From the NCBI RefSeq assembly GCF_051622035.1, contig NC_135355.1, positions 22,312,486 to 22,376,485 on the forward strand: a DNA stretch of 64,000 bases, written 5' to 3'. The position numbers and the translations under genes are program-made. Source of the DNA: Arctopsyche grandis (Eukaryota; Arthropoda; Insecta; Trichoptera; Hydropsychidae). Shown piece after piece: positions 23,890 to 36,216 of the stretch (its first letter is position 1; each line of letters opens with the position of its first letter). The notes beneath the pieces were generated by a model. It had not been told where the DNA came from. It did not search any database and saw only the letters and a program-made list of their open reading frames with translations.

Positions 23890-24670
23890 CATTGTTTCCC
23901 TACCTTTTTTGTGCCACGCCTGACTTCAATGGGTCAAAAATCTCCATGCCCCCCCCCTATCATATTTATATATACCTTACCAAATTCTAAAAATAAATGA
24001 AGACCATAAATTATTAATACAGTCATCATAAGTAAAGGGCGGATAGGGAGTGCTTTTTCCAGGGATCAGGGTAGTTTGGGTCTATTTACAAAGCTAAAGT
24101 GCAAAAAAAAGGTTCGGCGAACCTTTAAAAAAGCACCACTTACAATTAACAATGAACAGCACGCTTCCAATCCGCTCACTAATCATAAGCCATTGATACA
24201 GCCATCATAAGATATCAATACAGCCTCACTGTCTCTTATTGAAGATTCATCCATCTGTATTGAGAATTTTCTTGTTCTCAACTTTTCAATAAGTGGTGAT
24301 TTTACATCTTTAGTCATTCTATCACTAAAAATATTATTGCTCAGTGGCATTTATTTGACATATTTGCTATCTATTTCCAGAACAGAGAAAACTGATATAA
24401 CTGGTATTAGTAAATCCTCCTCTAGAATATGTTTTCCCAGATTTAGCTATGGGAAGAGAAATATCATAGCTTTTAGCTTCAAAATGACGACTTTTTTAGC
24501 ATTTCCTGCAGAAAACAATAAATTTACTATTGATCTTCTTTCAAATTTCTCAATTTAAGTCACAAAAATGAATTAAGGCAAATTTTAACTTATTAATATG
24601 TAACAAATATTAATAGTTTGGTCATTGCCCCCCCTCCCCCAAAACATTCAAATGTAGATTAAAAAACACT
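23890..24670 (-). mobile_element. Decayed hAT element (781 bp)
   Basis: The ends are CATTGTTTCCCTACC and, on the other strand, CAGTGTTTTTTAATC. The flanks are GACCGAAT and GACTAAAT, an 8-bp duplication with two differences. The left end followed by TTTTTTGTGCCACG resembles a common arthropod hAT terminus. A transposase fragment lies on the minus strand inside. Confidence 0.7.
24180..24350 (-). pseudogene. hAT transposase fragment (ZBED5/FAM200-like)
   Basis: The minus strand reads DRMTKDVKSPLIEKL, then RTRKFSIQMDESSIRDSEAV. This resembles the conserved KFSLQMDEST segment of ZBED5/FAM200-type hAT transposases, around a catalytic Asp. Only a short part is in frame and stops follow on both sides. 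Confidence 0.7.
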
Positions 24671-24839
24671 GGACTAAATGAACAAACTTTAGAAAACGCT
24701 CTTTAAAAATATTAATATACTACATGTAAATTAATATAATTAAAATAATACAAATTCGTGCTCTCATTATCCGCCCTAGGCTTGGTTTTTCGTAATGTGT
24801 CTACATATAAAATATGTATACTAGTATTTAATTACTTAA

Positions 24840-25031
24840 CCCTTTGGGGCACGAGATTTGAAAGAAAAAAAAGCACGTGTTGCACAGAAAAAAAAATTTT
24901 TAGTTACATATGTAGTTATTGGGAAATAATATAAACCTTTGTGCTTCAAATAGTTCTAATTTTTCGAAGTGGTATAAATTACACCCCACCATGCAGCAGA
25001 ATATAAAAAAAAAGTAAAAAGATTCAAAGGG
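24840..25031. mobile_element. PiggyBac-like MITE (192 bp)
   Basis: Starts CCCTTTG and ends CAAAGGG, flanked on both sides by TTAA (24836-24839 and 25032-25035). TTAA target duplication with CCCTTTG-like termini is typical of piggyBac-type MITEs. The terminal repeats are only about 7 bp. Confidence 0.6.
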
Positions 25032-25467
25032 TTAAAATACTTTTATTTACACAATGTATGTAATCAAAATTTATATTTTGGAAAATCATAATTGGGTTTT
25101 ATGTATAATGAAGTATTTCCATGAAAATATACTCAAATATTATTTGTACATATTTACATATTACATATTTACTTAGATATGTATATATTTACATACGTGT
25201 ATAGAATATATTAATTCGTTATTCTCGAGTTAATAAACTCACAGTTAATATGAATCCTCTCAATGAATATTTATTATTTCAAAGTTATACTGGTAAAAAA
25301 AAATAGAAAACAATAAAATTTGCAAACACCTTTTTAGATGTAAAGATATTTATTAAAATTAGTATAATAGATGTGTAGGTATTCATTGAAATCGATAAAA
25401 CGTTCGTAAGTGCGATGAACGTTTAAATGCAAATTGACGTACATTATATGTATGCATATGTATGTAG

Positions 25468-25538
25468 CAGTCCAAGTGTATGTACATTTGGTTCGCTCAT
25501 GAACATACTAGTTTGTTCTGGAATGATCACTTGGACTG
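25468..25538. mobile_element. 71-bp mini-element with CAGTCCAAGTG termini
   Basis: CAGTCCAAGTG and CACTTGGACTG bound a 71-base segment whose inside resembles the ends of the MITE at 3352-3722. The flanks do not show a clear TA pair. It is probably a deletion product of that family. Confidence 0.55.
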
Positions 25539-25939
25539 GATGTTTGCATAAGTTCATGCCCGATTTTCATATACGGAATGAACAATTTTTATATTTTTTT
25601 AGCAATTTATGCAATCATACAAATTCATATTATACATACCTATATGTACATCAAATTGCATCACGTTTGTTTAAAACGATCGATTTTTTTAACGGAATAA
25701 TTTTACGATTGCGCAACTTTCGGCGATTGGCAACTTTCTAGCGATTGTTATCCTTTTACTTTCTTGTATACAATATAATATACAGCCTTGATTAGAAGTA
25801 TTGTGTTTTTTCAAATTCAAGGGAGAGGCGAGACCGATTCTATGATCTATTTGGTGAATTGCCAGAGAGAAAAGTGAATGTGAATGAATTGGTCGCGCTA
25901 AATATGCTAAATATCATATGTACTGTATATACATACATA

Positions 25940-26690
25940 TATCATCATCATCACCATCAACAGCCATTCACCATCAACTGCTGGATGAAGGCCTCTCTAA
26001 CACGCTTCCACTCGACTCTGTTTTGCGCAAATCTCATTCATCTCACCCCACACATTTTCCTAATTTCGTCTACCCATCTTCCGTGCGGTCTTCCTTTTAC
26101 CTTCTTTTATCCAACTTTTGTCCATTCTTCTAGCTACGTGGCCCACCCATTGCCATTTCAATCTCTTCACTACTCTTGTCAATCTCTTCACTACTCTTGT
26201 CAATCTCTCCACTACTCTTGTCATACTTCTCACCCACGTATTCCGTTTCATGTCTTTCCTCATCATGCCAAGCATACAGCGTTTCATACTTCTTTGAGTG
26301 CATTGGACTTTGTGTAGCATTTTGGCATTCAATGTTCAAGTTTCACATTCATACGTCATCACTAGCAAAACGCATTGATCAAAGATCTTTTTCTTCAGGC
26401 AGAGTGACATTTTTGATTTAAAATAACTTATATTGATGACCAAAATGAGCAATATGGCAAAATATGAAAACGATCGGATAAGAGATAAGAGATATAAAGA
26501 AATGACGTCTTAAACGAAGACCGTGTGAAACGTAAAGGAGGTTAGTAATTAGTAAAAAACAACATTCATTCGTCCAAATGCACTCCATCCTAATTTAATA
26601 CGTCTTTTTCTTCTTCTTAACTACCGAACATGTCAATTATTTGACCTAAATATAAATAATTATTTATTACATATGTACTTCTACTATGAA
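25940..26690 (-). mobile_element. RTE-type LINE 3' portion
   Basis: On the minus strand the pieces run in order: NNYLYLGQIID near 26620-26660, an EWSAFGRMNVVF-like stretch near 26545-26600, then MLHKVQCTQRSMKRCMLGM, RKDMKRNTWVRSMTRVV, LKWQWVGHVARRMDKSW, and a GEAFIQQ-type end followed by an ATC/CAT-rich tail at about 25940-25960. This is the C-terminal end of RTE-clade reverse-transcriptase proteins. An insert at about 26420-26540 and frameshifts make it dead. Plus-strand open frames at 25859-26421 are antisense shadows. Confidence 0.8.
26159..26221. repeat. 21-bp tandem triplication inside the RTE copy
   Basis: Three head-to-tail units CAATCTCTTCACTACTCTTG plus T, one with a single change. 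On the minus strand they add a repeated TRVVKRL heptad in frame to the LINE protein. Confidence 0.9.
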
Positions 26691-27559
26691 TACATGTGTA
26701 TATAGTGTGGATAATATAATAAGTGTCTGGAAATTGTCTGAAAAATCCAATTATTACTTGGTTAAATTGATAAGATAAAGCTGTTGAAGAAATATAAAGA
26801 GCTTGAATCAACATTTTTCTTTGATTAAGCGACTGTCTTTGCGCTTAATATTATTACATAAAAGAAGATAATTTTCTTCGAGTCTCAAGGGACATTGCAG
26901 ATCAAACTTTAAGTATTGCGCGACGCCAAAAATGAGAATATTTAATTAATATAATTCAAGTATGTATATTTTTAAACAATAACAATTTGAAATGAGTCTT
27001 ATGTAAATGTGTTACAATGGTTTTTTTTTAAATTTAATTACGTAAATAAAATAATTAACTAACTTTGAGATCGATTTCATTCGCTTCCTAGTGGGCACAA
27101 TTTGATCAGCATTGTGCAGTAACAACCGTCAGTTTCGGTGGTTTGGAAATTAGAGCGAAATATTTATCGGCGATCGTGTTTTAATTGGATCGTGATGTAT
27201 GTTCATATGTACATACCAATATGATTGCGTCTTTTGGTACAAAGTGTAGCTCAAAAATTATCGGCTCACGTACTCATAAAGCGTGGGCGTCGGCGTGCAA
27301 CAGTTTGCATTCGCCCACATGCGATCGTGTGCAGGGTGTATTTGGATTGAAATATTTTACAAATAGACCTGTATAATCATCAATAATTTTATTGGAATGT
27401 GTCATACATAGGTGAGAGTGCGTGAGCTACCACCAATCGTGGTGTATTTTTCCATCTAACCCAGAAGTCTCTTAACCTTTCAGGACGAGGGCCAAATCCC
27501 TACTGATTTCACATTTTTTTTGTACGCCATAGACAAGCATTTCATTAGATGATAAAATA
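26691..27559. other. Intergenic sequence
   Basis: Mostly AT-rich with no gene recognised. TTAACCTTTCAGGACGAGGG near 27474 looks like one end of a piggyBac-type MITE related to 24840-25031, without a partner end. Confidence 0.3.
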
Positions 27560-28415
27560 GTAGAAGTAGTAAATAATTATTTATATTTAGGTCAAATAAT
27601 AGACATAAGACACAATATAGTAAAGAAGAAGATATAAAGAGACGTATGAAATTAGAATGGAGTGCATTTGGACGAATGAATGTTGTTTTTAAATCAAAAA
27701 TGCCACTCTGCCTGAAGAAAAAGATCTTAGATAAATGCGTTTTGCCAGTGATGAAGTAAGGATATAAAACTTGGACATTGAACCCCAAGATGTTACTCAA
27801 AGTCTAATGCACTCAAAGAAGTATGGAACGCGGTATGCTCGGCATAACTGTTATATTTATTATTTTTATTAACGATCTCATTTCTCTTTTACAGTGGCAG
27901 TGTTTACTTTATGCTGATGATCTTAAGTTTTTCAATCCTATCAATAGTGTATCGGATTGCTTAAAATTACAATACAATATCCGAATGGTGTAGTGTAAAC
28001 CTTATGCATCTCAATATTTCAAAATGTTTCTCATTGACACTTTCCAGAAATCAAAATCTAATTAACTTCATTTACAATATTAATAACGAACACCTTATAA
28101 CGAAAAACTGTGCCAGAGACTTGGGTATTCTAATGGATTGCAAACTGTCATTTATAGTGGATAGAGTAAAGATATTAAAATGTCAATGGGCGGGCTACGT
28201 GGCTAAAATAATGGCTGAAAGGTGGGCAAAATAAGTGCTAGAATGATACCAGAGAGAATGCAAAATGGCAAAAGGAAGATCGCATGGAAGACGTGTACAC
28301 GAAATTAGGAAAATGTGTGGGGTGAAGACGGATGAGAGTTGCGCAAAACAGAGTCGAGTGGAAGCGTGTTGGAGAGGCCTTCATCCAGCAGAGGATGGTG
28401 AGCGGCTGTAGATAC
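27560..28415 (+). mobile_element. RTE-type LINE 3' end with jockey-type segment inside (chimera)
   Basis: The left part (27560-27845) reads YLYLGQIIDIRHN, IKRRMKLEWSAFGRMNVVFK, MPLCLKKKILDKCVLPVMK and CTQRSMERGMLGI, all RTE-type. The middle (about 27850-28160) reads LLYADDLKFFNPINSVSDC with the polymerase YADD box, then EWCSVNLMHLNISKCFSLTL and RDLGILMDCKLSF, which is jockey-type. The right part (28160-28415) returns to RTE: LKCQWAGYVAKIMAERW and a HPAEDG-type end. The RTE stretch equivalent to RKDMKRNTWVRSMTRVV is replaced by the jockey piece. Confidence 0.8.
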
Positions 28416-31400
28416 TTACCATTATGCAGTTTTTGTAGAGATTCTTAAGACTCGAGTTTCTTTCGCCAACAAGGAAGAAATCGTCTTGTCCCATCTATGT
28501 AAGTTTCTTGTACAAATTTATTCATTCTCTTTCTGGAATTGCAGACTATGAAATATTTTGATGCGTCTCTTTTAGTTTCCCCAAGATTGTATGAAATTAG
28601 CTAAATAGCTAAAATTATATAAATAAATAAATAAATAAATGAAAAAATAAAAATAAATAAAGATCGTGGGGATGAGTTTTTCTCCAATCACTCATACGTC
28701 AAACATATGTATGTACATATGTATTCGGAACAGTTAAATTGGCACCTCGGTAGAATTGGGATTGTTAGACGAAATATATTCCAACTATTCACAATATATT
28801 ACAACTGAAAATACAGTATAACTATAACGGTATTTGGTATCAGGTTAGATGGAATATATTCTAACTAGTCAAATTATATTACAACTAGAAGATATACTTT
28901 AACTGTAACATATACATACATATATTACAAAAATAAAATGCGTGACGTGAAAATTTCTGTTTTTATCAAAATGTATAATGTAAGTTTTATATATCTAGTT
29001 TTTTGTACATTCTCAACTATTCTATTTGTTTTCTTCGATTACAATGAGGCATGTATGTACATACATTCGTAGCGAATCCAGGTCTTCCCTAGAGTTTTCC
29101 GCGTCAATACGATACGGAATCAACTGTGTACTCAGCTTTACTCACAGAATCATATAATTTTACGGACAAAATCTTTTTTTTGACAAAGTCTTATAATATC
29201 TGTAATTTTTTCGATAAGCATATATATATGTATGTATGTACATATATATACTTATACATATAATCGGACTGCATTTGCAACAATTGTTTGATATAATGCA
29301 AAATCAATTATCGTGTGCCGTTATGCGAAGTATCTTCGATTATGGCAATCCGAGATTATGGCTGTTCATTGTGCGTGGTCCAATTGAAATTCTTATGTGA
29401 AAATTTTGTGCAATAAAGACACTCCAGTGTATGCTAAATTTTAAAATTCGTATTAATAAAATATACAGTTTGTGTCCGACTGACGAATACTTATTGGCGT
29501 GGTATCAGGATGTTGAAAAAGTAGGCAATGCTAATTAAATATAATAAATGAATAGTGAGCCGATGATTTACCCTGAATTTTTTTCGAAAGGAGAAAGTGG
29601 CTTGTATGTGAATAATTTTTATTGTAAAAAATATACTTTTATTGTTTTGACAGGATATTTTACATGATTCAGGCTGAAACTGGAAGCAACAATCGGGTTG
29701 TGATTTAACTTGTGTGAATTTGATTAGTTTCGCAACGAGTACCATAATGAGAAGCAATTCTTGCGATTCAACTTAAATACCAATTTTAGGATTGAAACTC
29801 CTTATAATACTTTTTTTGCTGTTTAAAACAGGTCATTTCGGTTCGGTGATTATTCCGCAAAAAGCGATCTCGCGTACGTCACTAAAATCACGATCACGGA
29901 ACATATGCAACCTAAAAACTCCATCAATCGAAAGTCAAGCACGCGAAATATTGTACTAACGAAAACTCGAGTGCCAGATATTCCGTATTCGCGATTTTTG
30001 TGGCAACGATTGTCGTGCGCGTGATCACAATTTGCGCAATAGTCCGTTTACCGTTATTTCATATGAAAGTATAATACCATAGCATATACATTTGTAAATG
30101 TAAAGTGATTTGTCGCCAGAAGTTGCAAGATACTAAATGTATATATAATATATTTTAATAAATCAGTCTTAGTCTAAGGGTTGTGTGTAAAATTGTAAAG
30201 TAAAATAATCTGATTTTTTTTCAAACTTAAGCCTTTGACTACGAAAATGGTGTGAAATTGAATTTGAAATTTATAGCCAGTTTTATTATATTGTAATTTA
30301 ATTTATATAGATTATATATATTGTAATTTAATTTGTAATTTATTTGCCCTAAATATAATTAACTACTGACTACTTCTATTGTTTAATATTTTTTATAGCC
30401 TTATCCATATTACTTAATTTATTGTTATACCACAATAATAAATAATCACCCAAAGAAATATGTATAATTATACATACATATTTACCTTACGGGGATTTAG
30501 ATTACGATTGAAATTTGTACCTTACGCATATTGTTATCTTTCATAAATATTTATTCTTGAATTATTTATTACCACGTCGGTTTGAATCAAAGTAAATTGT
30601 TGTGTTATGGTCATATTTATCACCGGTGTGCGAAACTCATTGTGTGTAATGACACAATGGCATCATCTACGGTTGACATTGACATTGACCGCGATGGTAA
30701 ATATCTAGTGTTAACCGAGCGTCAGCAATCCCAACGTATGGGATATTTGCTACAAAAGGATAATATAATACATATTACAGTTTTTGACTTTATGTACATA
30801 TGTATATTAAATATGATGTGTTCTATAATAATATATTCGATATTAAAATGACAGCAAGGATATTTTGATAATGATAACATTTAAAAGACTTGCATAATTT
30901 GTATTGAAGTTATAATTTTTTAAACGCTAATTATGATATTATATGTACATATGTATGTATACATTTGTACCTATTGTATGCCAGCAAATTTCTTCCCACT
31001 TTTTAAAATTCGCATGTTTTTATTTTATTTAATAAACTGCAATCGCTTGAATGATACACTAGTTATTTATGCGTTGGGTACATATGATATGGTCAACACT
31101 TAAATCTGACTGGGTACACGTTATGTGTATAATTACATCCGTCATTTTGACGGGTTATTCCATTATAATCATATTTATATTGCATTATAGGAGTCATTCA
31201 AAATTAGTTCAGGAATTTCAATATATTCTAAATAGGACTTTAAAAGGACGATTCTTTATATTAATTAGCCCTGTCAAAATCATTTTCAATTTATTTTTTT
31301 TAATTCTATCCCATAGAGAGAGGGAGATACGCTCGAATAGATTTTTTTTATTGTTTGACGCATCTGCTCTTGAAGTCGAATATGCAATTATTAGTATTAT

Positions 31401-32074
31401 AAATTTGAACTTTTTTTCCAATTTTAAAATTGGATTTAATTATTTTTTTCTACTTAGTTATAAATACCGACTATTTATGATCGACTCTAGGAGGCAGCAC
31501 AAAGACCCAGGTTTAAGGGCGCCATGGCCAAGGAGTGCTGGGAGGCGTCCTCATTTTTTTTCATTATAAAATTTTAAAAAAAGCTTATAAATATAAAAAA
31601 TTATGTTCATTTTAAATTTTCTACTTGAAGTAACAATATTGACTGTAAAATATCATAATTTACTAGGATCGCAGGAAGTTGACTGTCAAATATCAACAAT
31701 TACAAAAAACATGACAACCAATAAAATGTCGTCTGCATAAATGGGTACTTGGGATTGTATTTTAATTAGATATTACTGAAACTTGACTAAGTCGAATTAT
31801 TTAGTATGAATTCATTGAAGTTATTATAAGGATCAACCCAGACTTTGATACATGTACAGACATGTTCGTGTTATTCTTCCTCATACGAGTTAATTTAAAT
31901 TAAGGATTGGTGACATTTACAGTCTTAGCTTGTCATTTAACTTCAGAAGAAGTAGTTCTCATTTCCTCTTGACTCCTGCTATATACATATGTACATATGT
32001 ATGTACATATATATTAGGATACATCAAAAACAGCGAATTTGATTTTTTTCGTGAATTAGCAATTTATTTATTTC
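28416..32074. other. Intergenic sequence
   Basis: AT-rich. It contains a degenerate tandem duplication at about 28770-28915 (two units about 83 bases apart beginning TTAGACGAAATATATTC / TTAGATGGAATATATTC). Open frames at 30582-30851 and 31069-31569 show no recognisable domain. GGGCGCCATGGCC near 31517 may be a transposon end. Confidence 0.3.
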
Positions 32075-32620
32075 TTTTATTTTATTTTATTTTAAACAGA
32101 CCATTGTGGCATAACAGGAATTCCTAATGCGCCACAATGGTCAAAAAATATAACACAAAGAAAAACAAAATAACAATTAAACATAAATTAATACATAAAC
32201 ATAAATACATCCATACATAAACATAAAAAATAGCATTTAATAATAACAGATGAAGTAAAAATATCAAATAAAAAATATAGCATAAGGAATGCCTTGCACC
32301 TACAGCCAGTTCCAATAAATATGTAAGAAACAACTACAAATACAAAACATGCCTGTAAGGCCCAAATGGAAGAGAGTTAATCAAAATTTCACTCATAAAT
32401 CACAATCAATCATGAAAACAATGATGAGCGCAGACTACCAGATAAATGGGTTAGAGTAATTTCCGACAATTTACGCTCACTAAGGTGGAAAATATCACAT
32501 TCAGTCTCGACAGCAACGATTTCATTAAGAAGTCGAATAGCTCTTGGAATAAGAGCCATTCGAAAAAGAACTGTGCGGGCAGGAGGTACAGCCAGCAAAT
32601 GTGAAGACACATCCCATATG
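32075..32620 (-). mobile_element. Jockey-type LINE 3' end with conserved hairpin (copy B)
   Basis: The minus strand encodes LLAVPPARTVLFRMALIPRA, then IRLLNEIVAVETECDIFHLS, the extreme C-terminus typical of jockey-type reverse-transcriptase proteins (PPARTVLF..., LLNE..., DIFHL). About 270 bases of T-rich 3' untranslated sequence follow. Next comes a hairpin at 32101-32140 (stem CCATTGTGGC/GCCACAATGG) and an AAAAT-type tail at about 32075-32097. It is truncated at the 5' side. Confidence 0.75.
32101..32140 (-). other. LINE 3' terminal RNA hairpin, copy B
   Basis: A 40-nt inverted repeat: outer stem of 10 bp, a two-base GC bulge, an inner ATTA/TTAT helix, and GG/CC closing a short loop. It matches 13157-13197 and, with paired substitutions, 60822-60862. 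It lies directly before the A-rich tail, where LINE reverse transcription starts. Confidence 0.75.
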
Positions 32621-33119
32621 AAGTTATTTTAATGTAAAATTATCTCATTTATATGATGAGGTGAATTGAAAAAATTTAACGACTAAAACTAAGCTGAAAT
32701 AAAAAAAAAACCTTTAAAAATCGTAATTTAATTTCACGAAACCGTAAAAATATTTTCCGCGAATTTTTTTTTTCAATTTGGAGATGAATGAACAGAATAC
32801 TATCTAGTTAACATGGATTTCAGTGGACGTGAAATATATCAGTGATTCTAAAAAATCACAACCGTTCAATTTATATGCGTTTTTTCCCTAATTATCTATT
32901 TAGACGGGGTTCTTTTTACAAACATATCAACCGGTTTACATATATATGAGAAGGTCATATGTATGTGTAAGTAAGTCGATTAAAATCGAGTGCGAAACGT
33001 TCAATTAAACTCAAATCGAACATGTGTAAACGAATGTTATTGAGAGGCATCTCCAAAGCCAATGAAAAGCCACAGCTTAGAGGAAAAACTGAGAAGTACA
33101 TACTTGCGGTTTGCGTGGA
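32621..33119. other. Intergenic sequence
   Basis: AT-rich with no gene seen. Base composition shifts sharply to GC-rich at its right end. Confidence 0.3.
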
Positions 33120-33850
33120 GCGCTGCGTGGGCGGTTCACCAGGTTTTCCGCAGTTTCCACAAAAGAGGCGGGAGGGAGGGGAAGGGGGGCCGAAAAGGAA
33201 CAGGAGGGGAGGGGAAAGCACCCGTCGGGAGGGGGTGGGGGTCCGTAGAAAAGAGGGGGCTCTCTTAGGTCCGTTGCGATCGGATACTGGCAGTGGCGGG
33301 GCCGCACCGCCGAAGACGGACGTGTTTTATGCGAACTTTCGATCCGATCTCGTACCGCGATCATCTCCAAAAAAGCCTACAAATAAACATCATCCGATTC
33401 CGGGGATCATCACGATCCTGAAACGTCCAAAAAGCGCTTAAAGAACGAAGCAGTCGACCTTCCACGCGAACTAGGAGGAAAGCCGCTCCCCCTCCCCCCT
33501 GCATATCGGTAATTTCAAAACAATCCAATTTTCAAACTTCAAAAGCGGCGTGGCCTCAGGGCGGATGTTCCGTAGATTGTGGACCAATTGAGTGTGTTTT
33601 GGCGTTTCGTCCTTGTCGGGACGCGCGCGCCATATGTTTCATCCATATGGCGAATGAAAATTCGGCGAATTTTCCACGCTTAGGCGCGTGAGTTTTTCAC
33701 AAGCTGGTTATCGTAAGTGCGCCGATCAAGGTGCACTCACTCGCTTGTTGCACACTTGAGTCAGGAAAAAGTGCATATAAGGAAGACATATGGTGACGTC
33801 ACCAGTTTGTTAGGGTAATCCAGCATTAGAGTTTTTTCGCTGTATGTTTA
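33120..33850 (+). promoter_or_regulatory. GC-rich promoter-like island
   Basis: This is the most GC-rich natural island in the window outside the Helitron-like GC array. It holds G-runs able to form G-quadruplexes (about 33168-33190 and 33203-33242), CGCG-rich DNA (33621-33630), a TATAA at 33776-33780 and a perfect 12-bp palindrome GGTGACGTCACC at 33792-33803 containing a CRE. It lies about 4 kb upstream of the exon at 37.2-38.0 kb, on the same strand if the TATAA is used. Insect genes often have such long 5' introns. The assignment is inference; no transcript start can be seen. The long plus-strand open frame at 33022-33441 is low-complexity and is probably not a protein. Confidence 0.4.
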
Positions 33851-35277
33851 TACAGCGGAAAAAAGACGTAGATTTGTTTTTTTTTTTAATTATATTGAAC
33901 GCTAGATGTGCGTGTAAAATGTTGCACAATGAATGAAATGTTAAAAAAAAAAAATGCGTGTCCAAGTGTATCGGGGAATATTATTATCACAATTAAAGCA
34001 AATATTGCTCATTGTGATAAGATAAATATGTATGCATGTTGGTGTTTCTTTTATATTACAGTGTATTATTATGCAAATACATAGTTGTGAATCGTTCGTT
34101 TATAAAATAATTAAAGCTTTACTTTACTGTTGAGTAATATGTATAGTATATCGATTTAAATCGTAAGTACTTGTGTATTAGTATTGTATATTGTGTAAGT
34201 ATTGATCAATATGTGTCAATTGAAAGTTTAAACCTAAGTTGATTTTGTTGTTCGGTTAAAATCATTAATGCTAACGTTTTCGGTTTGGTTTCGTTTGCAT
34301 GTAATTTTATTACAATATTGTTTGTTTGTCGGGATTCGTTCGTATAAAAGCAGTGTATGGTATAATTTTGTGATTGTGATTATTAACCAATTTTTATGTT
34401 AATAATAATCAAATTTCGATTGAAGTTTTGCAACGTTTGATTTGTTAGTGGGTCGAGAACCGTTTGTGTGCGTATTTTTTTGTCCGCGAAATTTTTCAAC
34501 GTATAAAAAGCGTTCCAAAAAGATTTCTCATTAAGAAAAACGTTTTCTATTCAAAGTCGGCAATTACGCCTCGAGTGAAAACCTATATAAATTTGACCAC
34601 GGTGCAAAAACTTTTTGAATAAGAAAAATTAAGCACACAACGAACGAGATGTGTGAAAAAATCAACAATGTTACGGAATCGAACGAAAGCGAATATTTTT
34701 TTTTGATTTTCATTTTTTAAATATACATAATTACCATCGGTGTTTCTTTCGGCGACCGACGATGACGTTGTGAAAGTATGACGCTCGAAATTATTCGAGT
34801 GCATATTGAAAGAGTTTGCACTAGAAATTTGCATACAATAGACGAAATGAAATCGTTAAAATAGTATTTCTTTATAAAATCGCATTCGTCCACTTTATTA
34901 TGACTCGCGTTTTTTTTTTCAATTCAACTCTTGATCAGTCTTTTTTTATAAAACAGTCATTGTACACCGATCGGCATCAAATCTGTCAGCACATAAATAA
35001 TGAACGGTCAATATTTTTATTGAGTGATAAGTTTGATTTCCTGCATAAATTAAACGGCCATTATTATTTATGATATAGAGCCAATTTCATTCGCTGGCAT
35101 AATTTTCAAATGTCAACAAGATGATATTTTCGCTTCGTCAATATGTATGTATTTCAATATATGTCGATAATGCTGACCATTTATTTCATATTCATACTTG
35201 AAATGCAAATAAATCAATTATGTCGACCTTATGCTTGATTATTGTTCTTTAAAACAGGCAAATTTAATATATAATTT

Positions 35278-35345
35278 GAGAGGAACCGTTTCAAGCTATT
35301 AAATCAGATAAATTGGCAAACTCTGATTGACCTAGAGGTGAAATA
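35278..35345 (-). mobile_element. SINE core fragment
   Basis: On the minus strand, CAGAGTTTGCCAATTTATCT followed by GATTTAATAGCTTGAAACGG matches the core of the SINE at 60756-61253. Neither head nor tail is present. Confidence 0.6.
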
Positions 35346-36103
35346 GGCCAAACAATTTTTGCAATATTCTAATACAAAAGTGAGCAGAAGTGGCATTCCG
35401 CGCCGTTTTGTTTATCTTATCAATAGCAATATTGGCTCATAGCGACCTTGTGCAATCGTTGAGATGGAGTTGCCAGAAGTTTTTGTGCAGCGCATGTGCA
35501 CTTTCACTGTCGTGTGGTGCGTTGCAAAAACTCTAAAATGCTAACTGGGCGTACTTACTTATGTACATACTTTTATGTACTTGTCTACCACTTGATACAG
35601 TTTGTGCAATAGTAGAAGGTAGGCGGACAACACCTGCCACTTGTCAAGGGACCAAATTCGCCTTTCATTTCGAAGGCTTTTCATTATGTGCATTTTATGC
35701 AGGCAACGATTGTGACACGATTGCATGTCGACCACACTCGAATGCAGCCCATAATACATACCGCAACGACGAATGGGAAAAAATATTAAATCTGTTAAGT
35801 GTAATTGCGAAAGTGTTTTTATCACAATGCAGTATGATGGCTTATTATTTCATATCAATCAATCTGGATGATGCAAAAATGTACTTTTTGTGAAGAATGT
35901 TGTAAGTAAATCAAATTTTTGAATGATCCCGTTATTAGTTCAATGTTTTTTCCATACCTCAAATTCGTAGAATAAACCACAAGTAATATGTAGAATAAAC
36001 CACGTCTAATCTATTATATTATAATTCACTTGAAATGACTGCAGTTTTAATTTATATCTGGAGTTTGATAATGTTTCAGTAATTATATACATATACAAAT
36101 ATG

Positions 36104-36216
<113 letters not shown>

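Noticed and set aside
25859..26421. Plus-strand open frames of up to 152 codons
   Set aside because: They are antisense to the RTE-type LINE copy; the repeated CQSLHYS stretch comes from the 21-bp tandem repeat.
30582..30851. Small frame with MASSTVDIDIDRDGKYLVL
   Set aside because: The ATG context is good, but no homology is recognised and the frame soon becomes AT-driven.
31069..31569. 166-codon plus-strand open frame
   Set aside because: Hydrophobic, AT-driven residues (F, I, L, Y) with no domain. Its end lies in a GC patch that looks like a transposon edge.
33022..33441. 139-codon Arg/Gly-rich open frame
   Set aside because: Low-complexity translation of G-runs in a promoter-like island, with overlapping open frames on both strands; no domain seen.
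35561..35893. 110-codon plus-strand open frame
   Set aside because: No recognisable domain and a long overlapping frame on the minus strand; no splice-site support seen.
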